The notes under the pieces: model-generated
Databases searched by the model: none
The model's input: only the letters and a program-made list of their open reading frames with translations
Told to the model about the DNA's origin: nothing
NCBI RefSeq assembly: GCF_000716715.1
Contig: NZ_JNYJ01000014.1
Location: forward strand, 141,319-205,318
Source of the DNA: Dactylosporangium aurantiacum
Lineage (GTDB): Bacteria; Actinomycetota; Actinomycetes; Mycobacteriales; Micromonosporaceae
DNA length: 64,000 bases
Reading direction: 5' to 3'
Program-made: the position numbers and the translations under genes
Part shown: positions 28,093 through 35,978 of the stretch, one piece after another
Layout of the letters: each line of letters opens with the position of its first letter
How positions within the stretch are numbered: the stretch's first letter is position 1

Positions 28093-29304
28093 ATGGCGGC
28101 ACCGCAGGAGTCCGCGCCGCGGCCGGACGCCGCGCCGCGGCGGGCCGACCGGCGCCCGGAGCTCGACGCGATCCGTCTGGTGGTCGTGTACGGCCTGGTC
28201 TGCTTCCACGCGGCGCTGGTCTTCGACACCCGCGACGACTACTACGTCAAGAACGCGACCACCACCGAGGCGACCACGTGGCTGGCCGGGCTGTGCGTCG
28301 TGTGGGCGATGCCCGCGCTGTTCCTCATCGCCGGGCTCGGGTCGTGGCACTCGATCCGGCGCCGCGGCCCGGGCGGCTTCGTCCGCGAGCGGCTGCTGCG
28401 GCTCGGCGTACCGCTGCTGGTCGCGTCGCTGACCATCCTGCCGCTGCCGCCGTGGCTGCGCCTCAAGGCGGCCGACCCCGGCTACACCGAGTCCTACCCG
28501 CGGTTCCTGCTGCGGTACTTCGACGTCCACCTGAGCCTGTCGGACCTGCCGTTCCTGGTGCAGGGTGAGTACTTCGAGAGCGGCCACCTGTGGTTCGTGG
28601 TGCTGCTGCTGGCGTTCTCGGCGCTGCTCGCCGCGCTGGCGGCGTGGCTGCCCTCCGGCCGCGTGGCGCGCATCCGCGACGCCGCCGCCGGCGCGACCGC
28701 CCGGCGGGGCGTGGTGCTGCTGCCGGCGCTGCCACTCGCGGTGATCGGCGCGCTGCTGGGCATGGAGGAGGCGTTCGCGGGCTGGAGCCGCTGGGCGTAC
28801 CTGCTGTTCTTCCTCTACGGGTTCGCCCTCGCCGCCGACGACCGGTTCCGGGCGGCGATGCGCCGCGACGCCGTGCCGGCGGCGGTCGCCGGTGTCGTGC
28901 TCTTCGCGGCGGCCGGTTACGCGCTCGACGTGGCCGGCGACGACCCGTTCACGGACATGACCGTGCCGGCGGCGGTCGCGCGGGTGCTGTTCGCCCTGGC
29001 CGGCTGGTGCTGGCTGGTGGCGATCCTCGGGCTGCTGGACCGGCGGCGAACCGCCCCGGTCGGGGTCCGCGACGAGCGGCACCGGCCGGTGTACGACTAC
29101 CTGAGCGTCGCCGCGCTGCCCATGTACGTGCTGCACCAGCCGATCGTCGTCGCGGCGGCCTACCTGGTGGTGCGGTGGCAGCTGCCGGCGCCGGTCAAGT
29201 ACCTGGCGATCGTCGGGGCGTCCTTCGTGGCCATGTTCGCCGTCTACGAGCTGGTCGTCCGGCGCACCCGCCTGACCCGCCGGCTGTTCGGCATCCGCGG
29301 CTGA
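28093..29304 (+). CDS. Membrane acyltransferase (acyltransferase 3 family)
   Basis: 403 residues, about ten hydrophobic segments. [19 protein letters not shown] contains the conserved Arg and His of acyltransferase 3 (OafA/MdoC-like) proteins, and [12 protein letters not shown] is the usual late helix. ATG follows GGGGGAGG. It would transfer an acyl group from CoA across the membrane to a sugar or other cell-surface acceptor; the acceptor is unknown. Divergent from ctaD. Confidence 0.85.
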   Translation: MAAPQESAPRPDAAPRRADRRPELDAIRLVVVYGLVCFHAALVFDTRDDYYVKNATTTEATTWLAGLCVVWAMPALFLIAGLGSWHSIRRRGPGGFVRERLLRLGVPLLVASLTILPLPPWLRLKAADPGYTESYPRFLLRYFDVHLSLSDLPFLVQGEYFESGHLWFVVLLLAFSALLAALAAWLPSGRVARIRDAAAGATARRGVVLLPALPLAVIGALLGMEEAFAGWSRWAYLLFFLYGFALAADDRFRAAMRRDAVPAAVAGVVLFAAAGYALDVAGDDPFTDMTVPAAVARVLFALAGWCWLVAILGLLDRRRTAPVGVRDERHRPVYDYLSVAALPMYVLHQPIVVAAAYLVVRWQLPAPVKYLAIVGASFVAMFAVYELVVRRTRLTRRLFGIRG

Positions 29305-29350
29305 CCCACCTTCCCTGCGCCGGCCGCCGCCCGCTGATACGTTCGGCCGC

Positions 29351-29755
29351 GTGACGTTCACCGAAGTCATGGAACGCGCGGCGCAGGTGTTCGACGCGCT
29401 CGGCGCCGCCGTGCTCATCGTCGGGCTGGTGTGGTCGGTGCTGCTGGCCGTGCGGGCCTGGCGGGGCGAGGGCGGCCGGCGGGGGTACCAGGCGCTGCGG
29501 GAGAGTTTCGGCGGGGTGCTGCTGCTCAGCCTCGAGGTCCTGGTCGCCGCCGACCTGATCCGCACCGTCGCCGTCGCGCCCACCCTGAAGAACGTGGCGG
29601 TGCTCGGTCTCATCGTGCTCATCCGGACGTTCCTGAGCTTCTCGCTGCAGGTGGAGATCGACGGGAACCTGCCGTGGCGCCGGGCGATGACCAGCGGCGC
29701 GGCGCACATCGCGCGGGCGGCGCGCGGGCCCGGCCCGGCGGGCGACCCGGAGTGA
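29351..29755 (+). CDS. DUF1622 membrane protein
   Basis: 134 residues from a GTG. Three hydrophobic segments and the [22 protein letters not shown] core match DUF1622, a small family of unknown function. It ends in a short Pro/Gly tail. No operon partner. Confidence 0.82.
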   Translation: MTFTEVMERAAQVFDALGAAVLIVGLVWSVLLAVRAWRGEGGRRGYQALRESFGGVLLLSLEVLVAADLIRTVAVAPTLKNVAVLGLIVLIRTFLSFSLQVEIDGNLPWRRAMTSGAAHIARAARGPGPAGDPE

Positions 29756-29765
29756 CCCGCCGCGT

Positions 29766-29826
29766 TTGACGGTGCCGCGACCGGGCAGCCCTTCCAGTGC
29801 AGTGCGTCGGCAGTGCAGTTCGTTGG
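29766..29826 (+). promoter_or_regulatory. Promoter region with 16-base tandem repeat
   Basis: TTGACG at 29766-29771 may be a -35. Two directly adjacent 16-base repeats (29795-29810 and 29811-29826, core CAGTGCAG, two mismatches) lie where a -10 and transcript start would be, just before the LLM gene. Confidence 0.4.
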
Positions 29827-29848
29827 CATCCGGATGAGGTGGTGGGTC

Positions 29849-30829
29849 GTGGTCAGGTTCGGGTACACCCTGATGACCGAGCAGAGCGGGCCGAAGGAAC
29901 TGGTCCGCTACGCCGTGCAGGCCGAAGAGCTCGGCTTCGACTTCGAGGTCAGCAGCGACCACTACTCGCCGTGGCTGACGGCGCAGGGGCACGCGCCCTA
30001 CGCCTGGTCGGTGCTCGGCGCGGTGGCGCACGCGACCTCCCGCGTCGAGCTGGCGACCTACGTCACCTGCCCCATCCAGCGGTACCACCCGGCCGTCGTC
30101 GCGCAGAAGGCGGCCACCCTGCAGCTGCTCTCCGACGGCCGGTTCGTGCTCGGCCTCGGTGCCGGCGAGAACCTCAACGAGCACATCACCGGCGAGGGCT
30201 GGCCCCCGGTCGCCCAGCGGCAGGACATGCTGGAGGAGGCCGTCCAGATCATCCGGGCGCTGCACACCGGCGACCTGGTCACCTGGGACGGCGACTACTT
30301 CCGGATCGACTCGGCGCGGATCTGGGACGCCCCGGAGGGCGGGGTCCCGATCGGCCTGGCGGTCTCCGGTGAGAAGTCCGTCGAGCGGTTCGCGCCGCTC
30401 GGCGACCACCTCATCGCCGTCGAGCCCGACGCCGAGCTGGTCTCGGGCTGGCACGCGGCCCGGCAGGGCGGTGCCCCGTCCCGGGCGATCGGGCAGATCC
30501 CGATCTGCTGGGCGCCGGACCGGCAACAGGCGATCGATCTCGCCCACGAGCAGTTCCGCTGGTTCGGCGGCGGCTGGGCGGTCAACGCCGACCTGCCCAC
30601 CCCGGCCGGGTTCGCCGGCGCCAGCCAGTTCGTGCGCAAGGACGACATCGCCGAGTCGATCGCCTGCGGACCGGACCTGGACGAGCTCGCCGAGAGCGTC
30701 AAACCGTTCTGGGAGGCCGGCTTCACCGACGTGGCGCTCGTCCAGGTCGGTGACGCGCTGCAGCAGCGGTTCCTCGACGAGGCCGCCGGGCCGCTGCTGG
30801 AGAAGCTGCGGGCGCTGGCCGACAAGTGA
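29849..30829 (+). CDS. LLM-class F420-dependent oxidoreductase
   Basis: 326 residues. N-terminal [27 protein letters not shown] and the SDHYSPW motif are those of the F420-dependent glucose-6-phosphate-dehydrogenase-like group of bacterial luciferase-type (TIM-barrel) enzymes. [11 protein letters not shown] is the phosphate-binding loop. I chose GTG 29849, which has GAGGTGG upstream and starts directly with the first strand; ATG 29834 and 29813 are alternatives. The substrate cannot be read from sequence. Confidence 0.87.
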   Translation: MVRFGYTLMTEQSGPKELVRYAVQAEELGFDFEVSSDHYSPWLTAQGHAPYAWSVLGAVAHATSRVELATYVTCPIQRYHPAVVAQKAATLQLLSDGRFVLGLGAGENLNEHITGEGWPPVAQRQDMLEEAVQIIRALHTGDLVTWDGDYFRIDSARIWDAPEGGVPIGLAVSGEKSVERFAPLGDHLIAVEPDAELVSGWHAARQGGAPSRAIGQIPICWAPDRQQAIDLAHEQFRWFGGGWAVNADLPTPAGFAGASQFVRKDDIAESIACGPDLDELAESVKPFWEAGFTDVALVQVGDALQQRFLDEAAGPLLEKLRALADK

Positions 30830-30833
30830 CGTC

Positions 30834-31961
30834 TCAGCGGACCGCGAACCGTGCGGGGCGCGGGTCGACGTCGGGGAACGAGCCGTCGCCGAACAGCACC
30901 CGCGCGGCGGCGGCCCGCCCGGTCCGGCCGCGCAGGGCCGCCACCGCCGCCTCCACCGCGGCGGGGGAGCGCAGCCCCGCGAACATCCGCCGCAGCAGCA
31001 GGCGCCCCCGGAACCTGGCCCGCAGCGCGCCGCCGTCGTAGCGGCGCAGCACCTCCTCGTCGCCGCTGCGCAGGTAGCCGGCGGTGACGGCCGCGGCCAG
31101 GTCCGACATGCGCAGGCACGGGTCGAGCCCACCGGCGGTCAGCGGGGACACCGCGCCGGCGGCGTCGCCGACGAGCAGCCCGGCCGGGCAGGCCAGCCGG
31201 CGCAGCACCCCACCGACGGGGATCGGCCCGCCGCGCCGCTCGACCGGCCCGGCGGCCGCGGGCCGGCCCGGCGCGTCGGCGGCGAACACGTCCAGCAGCT
31301 GCCGCACCCCGGCGCGCATCGCCGCGGGGTAGCCGGCGACGCCGACGTGCGCGTGCCGGCCGTCGTCGATCACCCAGCCGAGGTAGCCCGGGGCCACCCG
31401 CGGGTCCAGCACGCAGTGGAACGCCGGCGCGTCCGGCCCGGCGGCGACCGGGTGGATCAGCTCGGCACCGACGATCAGCCGCCGGTTGACGTCCAGGCCC
31501 AGGTCCCGGGCCACCCGCGAGCGGGCGCCGTCCGCGCCGACGACGAACCTGGCCCGGACCGGCTCCGCGTCGGCGAACGTCACCACCCCGCCCGCCGTGC
31601 CGGTGTACCGCACGCCGAGCCGGACCCGCGCACCGGCGCCCTCGGCGGCGCGGCGGGCGTGCGCGTAGACGCCGGGCATGTCGGCGACCCGGTACTCGTC
31701 GCGGTCGCTGGTCAGGTGGACCGGCGCGCGCCGCGACGGCGGGTAGAGCAGCACGTCGCGGACCCCGGGTCCGAGCAGGTGCGCCGGCACGTCGAAGTCG
31801 TCGAGGGTACGTCGCACGAAGATCCCGGTCGTGCGGATCCCGGCCGACAGGGACCGGCGCCGGTCGACCACGAGCACGGCCAGGTCCTGCTCCGCGAGCC
31901 GGCGGGCCGTGTGCAGCCCGGCCAGGCCGGCGCCGACGACCACCACATCCACGTTCTGCAT
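30834..31961 (-). CDS. FAD-dependent oxidoreductase, geranylgeranyl-reductase-like
   Basis: 375 residues. VVVVGAGLAGLHTARRL binds the FAD ADP moiety, VVGADGARSRVAR is the DG motif and LLVGDAAGAVSPLTAGGLDP is the GD motif with the surrounding sequence seen in geranylgeranyl reductases. These enzymes reduce isoprenoid double bonds or hydroxylate small molecules. It is convergent with the LLM gene with almost no gap and has no pathway partner here, so the role is open. Confidence 0.82.
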   Translation of the reverse strand: MQNVDVVVVGAGLAGLHTARRLAEQDLAVLVVDRRRSLSAGIRTTGIFVRRTLDDFDVPAHLLGPGVRDVLLYPPSRRAPVHLTSDRDEYRVADMPGVYAHARRAAEGAGARVRLGVRYTGTAGGVVTFADAEPVRARFVVGADGARSRVARDLGLDVNRRLIVGAELIHPVAAGPDAPAFHCVLDPRVAPGYLGWVIDDGRHAHVGVAGYPAAMRAGVRQLLDVFAADAPGRPAAAGPVERRGGPIPVGGVLRRLACPAGLLVGDAAGAVSPLTAGGLDPCLRMSDLAAAVTAGYLRSGDEEVLRRYDGGALRARFRGRLLLRRMFAGLRSPAAVEAAVAALRGRTGRAAAARVLFGDGSFPDVDPRPARFAVR

Positions 31962-32091
31962 ACCCGGCGACGGTAGGCCCGGATCCGCGGCGGCGCCCGG
32001 GCGTGCACGCGATCCGCGCCGGACCTCCACACCGCCACCACTCCTGTTCACCCGATCGCCGGGATCCCGCTGCGGGCGCGTGACGGCGCCG

Positions 32092-32271
32092 CTACTGCGG
32101 CACCGACGACCGGCGTGACCCGCCGTGCCGGCCGGTGCGGATCTTCTCGATGTGGCCGCAGTAGCACTCCACGTCGAGCAGCACCCCGGCGTCGGTGTTG
32201 CGCAGGTTGCGGATGCGGCGCTCGGACAGCAGGACGCGGGACCCGTGGGCAGGGCAGTCGATGACGAACAT
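32092..32271 (-). CDS. Small Cys/His protein, zinc-ribbon-like
   Basis: 59 residues. MFVIDCPAHG at the start and LDVECYCGHIEKIRTG near residue 40 give a C-x2-H ... C-x-C-x-H spacing suited to one zinc ion, with a basic tail. The family is common in actinomycetes but uncharacterised as far as I know. It is divergent from the GlxA-type regulator. Confidence 0.72.
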   Translation of the reverse strand: MFVIDCPAHGSRVLLSERRIRNLRNTDAGVLLDVECYCGHIEKIRTGRHGGSRRSSVPQ

Positions 32272-32352
32272 GTCCTCAGCCTGCGCCGGCCGGGAACATC
32301 GCAACAGTGGCAGACCTGCATACGATCGCGGGTTTTCTGCCATCATGGTGGC

Positions 32353-33312
32353 ATGCAGCATCCGTTCCGCAGCGTCGCCGCCTACCTGCACGACGGCACC
32401 GGCGCGTTCGGCGCCGGTGTCGTCAGCGAGATCTTCGGCTACGACCGCAGCGCCCGTGGCCTGCCCCGCTTCGACTTCGCCGCCTGCACCGACCGCCCCG
32501 GCCCGGTGCGGACCGACGGCGGGCTGCGGATCGTCGTCGAGCACGGCCTGGACCGGCTCGCCGCCGCCGACCTCGTGCTCATCACCTCCTGGGAGCACTT
32601 CGAGGTCGAGCCGTCGCCGGAGGCGCTCGCGGCGATCCGTGCGGCGCACGAGCGCGGCGCCACCATCGCCGCGCACTGCACCGGCACCTATGTGCTGGCC
32701 GCGACCGGGCTGCTGGACGGCCTGCGGGCGACCACGCACTGGCGGTGGGCGGACCGGCTCGCCGCCCGCTTCCCCGACGTGAAGCTGGTCCCCGAGGTGC
32801 TCTACGTCGACGAGGGTCGCATCGTCACCGGCGCGGGTGCCGCCGCCGGCGTCGACATGTGCCTGTATCTGCTGCGCCGCGAGTACGGTGCCGCCGTCGC
32901 CAACGGCATCGCCCGCGACATGGTGGTGCCGCCGCACCGCGACGGCGGGCAGGCCCAGTACGTGGCGGCCCCCGTCCCGGCGGACTGCGACGACGAACGC
33001 CTCGCCGAGGTGCTCGGCTGGGCCCGCGAGCACCTGCACCTGCCGCTCACCGTCGAGATCCTGGCCGGCCGCGCACTGATGAGCCAGCGCTCCTTCGCCC
33101 GCCGCTTCGCCGCCGCGACCGGCTCGACCCCGCACGCCTGGGTGCTCTCGCAGCGCCTGCACCGCGCCGAGGAGCTGCTGGAGACCGCGGCCCTGTCGAT
33201 CGAGGAGGTCGCCCGCCAGGTCGGCTTCGGCACCGCCGCCACGCTGCGCGAGCAGTTCGTCAAGCGGCGCGGCGTGCCGCCCCGCGACTACCGCAAGGCC
33301 TTCGCCTCCTGA
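32353..33312 (+). CDS. GlxA-type AraC family regulator with DJ-1/PfpI domain
   Basis: 319 residues. Residues ~1-185 are a DJ-1/PfpI-like amidase domain (AAHCTGTYVLAATGLLDG holds the Cys of the elbow). Residues ~215-319 are two AraC helix-turn-helix units (LTVEILAGRALMSQRSFARRF and SIEEVARQVGFGTAATLREQFVKRRGVPPRDYRK). These regulators usually activate catabolic or stress genes. No clear target beyond its neighbours. Confidence 0.88.
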   Translation: MQHPFRSVAAYLHDGTGAFGAGVVSEIFGYDRSARGLPRFDFAACTDRPGPVRTDGGLRIVVEHGLDRLAAADLVLITSWEHFEVEPSPEALAAIRAAHERGATIAAHCTGTYVLAATGLLDGLRATTHWRWADRLAARFPDVKLVPEVLYVDEGRIVTGAGAAAGVDMCLYLLRREYGAAVANGIARDMVVPPHRDGGQAQYVAAPVPADCDDERLAEVLGWAREHLHLPLTVEILAGRALMSQRSFARRFAAATGSTPHAWVLSQRLHRAEELLETAALSIEEVARQVGFGTAATLREQFVKRRGVPPRDYRKAFAS

Positions 33313-33407
33313 GTGCCCCGCATGCGGTTGCCGGCCGGCGCGCTGGCATGATCGGGCGACCCGGACGGCGCTCGCCCAGGACGCCCCGGTGACCGAAGGT
33401 GGTGCCA

Positions 33408-34232
33408 GTGGGTTTCCTCGCACGGCGGGCGTCCCCGCGCGCCGCGGGACCGGCCGAGCGGTCCCTGGGGTTCCGGATCGATCAGGCCGGGGTGACCGGC
33501 GAGGCGGCCGCCCCCGCCGGCCACGACCTCGCCGCGGCGTACGACCTCATCTACGCGATCGCGGCGGGCAAGGACTACCGGGGCGAGGCCAGGGACATCG
33601 CGGCGCTGATCCGGCGGCGCAACCCGAAGGCGGACAGCATGCTTGACGTGGCCTGCGGCACCGGCCTGCACCTGTCGCACCTGCGGCACGCGTTCGCGCA
33701 CGTCGAAGGGCTCGAGATCGCCGAGGCGATGCGGCAGGCGGCGCTCGAGCGGCTGCCCGGCGTCGCGGTGCACGCCGGGGACATGCGCGACTTCCGGCTC
33801 GCCCGGACGTTCAGCGCGGTCACCTGCCTGTTCTCCGCCATCGGCTACGCGCAGTCGGTCGATGAGCTGGAGCAGACGCTCAGCTGCCTGGCCGCGCACC
33901 TCGAACCCGGCGGCGTGCTGCTGCTGGAGCCCTGGTTCACGCCGGAGCAGTGGACGACGGACACCGTGCACTCGGGCGTCGCCCGCGACCGCCGCCGGCA
34001 TCTCACCAGGACGTGCTACTCGGGCCGGTCCGGCACCGTGTCCACGATGCGGATGCACTACGTGCTCGACGAGTCCGGCGCCGGCGTCCGGCAGTGGGTC
34101 GAGGAGCACGTCATGACGCTGTTCACGCAGAAGCAGTACCACCGCGCGATCCGGCAGGCAGGGCTGCGCGACATCGAGTGGCTGCCCGGCTGGCGTGACC
34201 AACGCCGGCGCGTCGTCGCCGTCAAACGGTGA
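33408..34232 (+). CDS. SAM methyltransferase resembling sugar N-methyltransferases
   Basis: 274 residues from GTG 33408 with GAAGGTGG upstream. MLDVACGTGLHLSHL is the SAM motif, and YDLIYAIAAGKDYRGEA plus the C-terminal GWRDQRRRVVAVKR resemble DesVI/TylM1-type dimethyltransferases that methylate amino sugars of macrolides. No deoxysugar genes are nearby, so that function is doubtful and a general small-molecule methyltransferase is safer. Confidence 0.8.
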   Translation: MGFLARRASPRAAGPAERSLGFRIDQAGVTGEAAAPAGHDLAAAYDLIYAIAAGKDYRGEARDIAALIRRRNPKADSMLDVACGTGLHLSHLRHAFAHVEGLEIAEAMRQAALERLPGVAVHAGDMRDFRLARTFSAVTCLFSAIGYAQSVDELEQTLSCLAAHLEPGGVLLLEPWFTPEQWTTDTVHSGVARDRRRHLTRTCYSGRSGTVSTMRMHYVLDESGAGVRQWVEEHVMTLFTQKQYHRAIRQAGLRDIEWLPGWRDQRRRVVAVKR

Positions 34233-34287
34233 CGCCGGCCGCCGCGCACCGGCACGATGACAGTGCCGCGCGCGGAAGGAGACAGCG

Positions 34288-34632
34288 ATGAGCGACGGAC
34301 AGGTGGCCCCCGAGGCCGGCGGCGTCACGGTGGAGGTGCTGGCGACGGTGGACCTCGACGGCGAGATCGAGGGCATGGCGGGGCACCAGCTGCGCATGCG
34401 CATGGTGACGATCGCGCCGGGCGGCGTCTTCGGCCCGGTGCACGACCACGTCGGGCGGCCGGGCACCGTCTACGTCCTGCAGGGCACGATCACCGACCAC
34501 CGGGACGGCGTCGCCACGGACTACGGGCCCGGCGTGGGCTGGCCGGAGGACCGGCACACCGTGCACTGGCTCGAGAACCGGGGGACCGTGCCGGCCGTGG
34601 AGATCTCCGTCGACCTGGTCCGACGGGACTGA
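34288..34632 (+). CDS. Small cupin-domain protein
   Basis: 114 residues, one cupin barrel: GPVHDHVGRPGTVYVLQG is motif 1 with two metal His, followed by ...HTVHWLEN for motif 2. Similar single-domain proteins are often described as quercetinase-like or as small-molecule sensors; no activity can be assigned. Confidence 0.82.
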   Translation: MSDGQVAPEAGGVTVEVLATVDLDGEIEGMAGHQLRMRMVTIAPGGVFGPVHDHVGRPGTVYVLQGTITDHRDGVATDYGPGVGWPEDRHTVHWLENRGTVPAVEISVDLVRRD

Positions 34633-34700
34633 GCTGCGGCGTCGTCGCCGGCGCCCGTCCGGCATGGGCCGGCGCCGGGAAATGTGAAAGACTGACCGGC

Positions 34701-34940
34701 GTGGGTCAGCCAGCCTTGCCCCGGTGCGCGTGTTGCGGCTACCGAACAGGGTGCACTACTTGTCCGATCTGTTTCTGGACCGATGACGGCCGCACCGATC
34801 CGTCGGTGAGCGCGGTGCACGGCAGCCGCAACGGTGACTTGAGCCTTGCCGATGCCCGGCTCAACTTCAGCATCTACGGCGCCAGCGCGCCGCGGTACCG
34901 GGAGCTGGTGCGCCCACCCCGCGACGACGAGCGACCGTAG
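34701..34940 (+). CDS. CPCC family cysteine-rich protein
   Basis: 79 residues from a GTG. RCACCGYRTG...CPICFW fits the CPCC pattern (two Cys pairs in ~20 residues, likely one zinc), followed by the conserved GSRNGDLSLADARLNF segment. Function unknown. The first Cys pair reads CACC rather than the eponymous CPCC. Confidence 0.82.
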   Translation: MGQPALPRCACCGYRTGCTTCPICFWTDDGRTDPSVSAVHGSRNGDLSLADARLNFSIYGASAPRYRELVRPPRDDERP

Positions 34941-34986
34941 CGGGCGGCGCCGGCGCCGCGACGACGGTCGGCGGTAGCGCCCGGCG

Positions 34987-35217
34987 TCACTCGCAGCCGT
35001 CGTCCGGGTCGCGCAGGCGCGGCGGCGGCGGGGTGAAGGCCAGGTCGCCGATGTCGAGGCCGTGCCGGTGCAGCAGCTCCTGCAGCTGGCTGGTGGTGCA
35101 CCAGTGCTCGGCGCCGCAGGGGTCGACGGCCAGGAACCAGTTGCGCGCCCCGGTCTCGTCGCGGTCGCACCAGGTCGGCTCGACCCGCCAGCCGGCGGCG
35201 TGCAGCACGGTCCCCAC
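34987..35217 (-). CDS. Small hypothetical protein
   Basis: About 76 residues from GTG 35217 (GTG 35208 is possible). Contains WCDRDETGARNWFLAVDPCGAEHWCTT, with three Cys and aromatic residues, then a helical segment and a Pro-rich end. Coding-like third-position GC supports it. No recognised family. Confidence 0.5.
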   Translation of the reverse strand: MGTVLHAAGWRVEPTWCDRDETGARNWFLAVDPCGAEHWCTTSQLQELLHRHGLDIGDLAFTPPPPRLRDPDDGCE

Positions 35218-35276
35218 GCCCCGAGTGTCGGCCGGCCGCGGTGGCGGTACGGTGAGCGTCCGGGTGCAGCTGGGGA

Positions 35277-35900
35277 TCAGCTCGCCGCCGCGCTCACCAG
35301 CGCGGTGGTGAGGCGGACCGCGTCGGCGTCGCTCAGCCCGTGCTCGTGGCACAGCGACCGCCAGGTCCAGAACGACGCGGCGTGCCCGATCGCGGCCCGC
35401 AGCCGGCGGCGCCGGGTGCCGCGGGCACGGAACGGCCGCAGCAGCAGGTCCAGCCGCTGCGCCTCGCCGGCCTCGGCGGCCTCGCGCAGGTGCGCGGGCA
35501 GGGTGGCCCGGTCGCGGATCACATTGGTGAGCATCGGCTCGCCGTCGCGGTAGAACCGGTACAGATCGGTCAGGGCGACCGCGAGCCGCTCGAACGGTTC
35601 GGCGGCGCGTGCCCACGCCGCGAGGTCGGGCGGGACCTGCCCGGCGGCCCAGTGCGCGCCGGCCGCGGCGAACAGGGCGCCGTCGTCGGGGAAGTGCCGG
35701 TACACGGTCAGCCGGGTGACGCCCGCGGCCTCCGCGACGGCGGAGACCGTCGTGGCCGCCGGGCCGATCGTGCCGTGCAGCGCGACGGCCGCCTCGACGA
35801 TGCGCTGCCGGGTCTCGGTCACGTTGTCGGCGCGCTTGCCCATCCGGTACACCCGGGCGTCCGCGGAACTGTGCAACTGGGTCGACGGCCCCTTCCCCAT
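35277..35900 (-). CDS. TetR family transcriptional regulator
   Basis: 207 residues from ATG 35900; an internal ATG at 35843 gives a more usual N-terminus. The helix-turn-helix (TTVSAVAEAAGVTRLTVYRHFPDDGALF) is canonical. The C-terminal ligand domain is not assignable. A dyad at 35916-35932 overlapping the predicted transcript start suggests autoregulation. It follows the surface-protein gene on the same strand. Confidence 0.88.
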   Translation of the reverse strand: MGKGPSTQLHSSADARVYRMGKRADNVTETRQRIVEAAVALHGTIGPAATTVSAVAEAAGVTRLTVYRHFPDDGALFAAAGAHWAAGQVPPDLAAWARAAEPFERLAVALTDLYRFYRDGEPMLTNVIRDRATLPAHLREAAEAGEAQRLDLLLRPFRARGTRRRRLRAAIGHAASFWTWRSLCHEHGLSDADAVRLTTALVSAAAS

Positions 35901-35915
35901 GGTCGCGGGATTTCA

Positions 35916-35938
35916 GAAACCACAGGTGTTTCATCATA
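35916..35938 (-). promoter_or_regulatory. TetR promoter and dyad operator
   Basis: On the reverse strand TATGAT (35938-35933) is a good -10. The imperfect palindrome 35916-35932 (GAAAC ... GTTTC, 12 of 16 positions paired) lies immediately downstream at the expected start point. This is a typical self-repression layout. Confidence 0.5.
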
Positions 35939-35978
35939 TCCGGGCGGTCCATGACCGGGGCGACCGGCCCCGCCGGCG

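Noticed and set aside
26038..29304. A 1088-codon forward frame opposite ctaD
   Set aside because: Only the last 403 codons are a real gene; the rest is antisense to the clearly identified cytochrome oxidase genes.
33408..34232. Macrolide amino-sugar N-methyltransferase and a hidden antibiotic cluster
   Set aside because: No deoxysugar, glycosyltransferase or polyketide genes are nearby; the similarity is only to the general fold and a few motifs.
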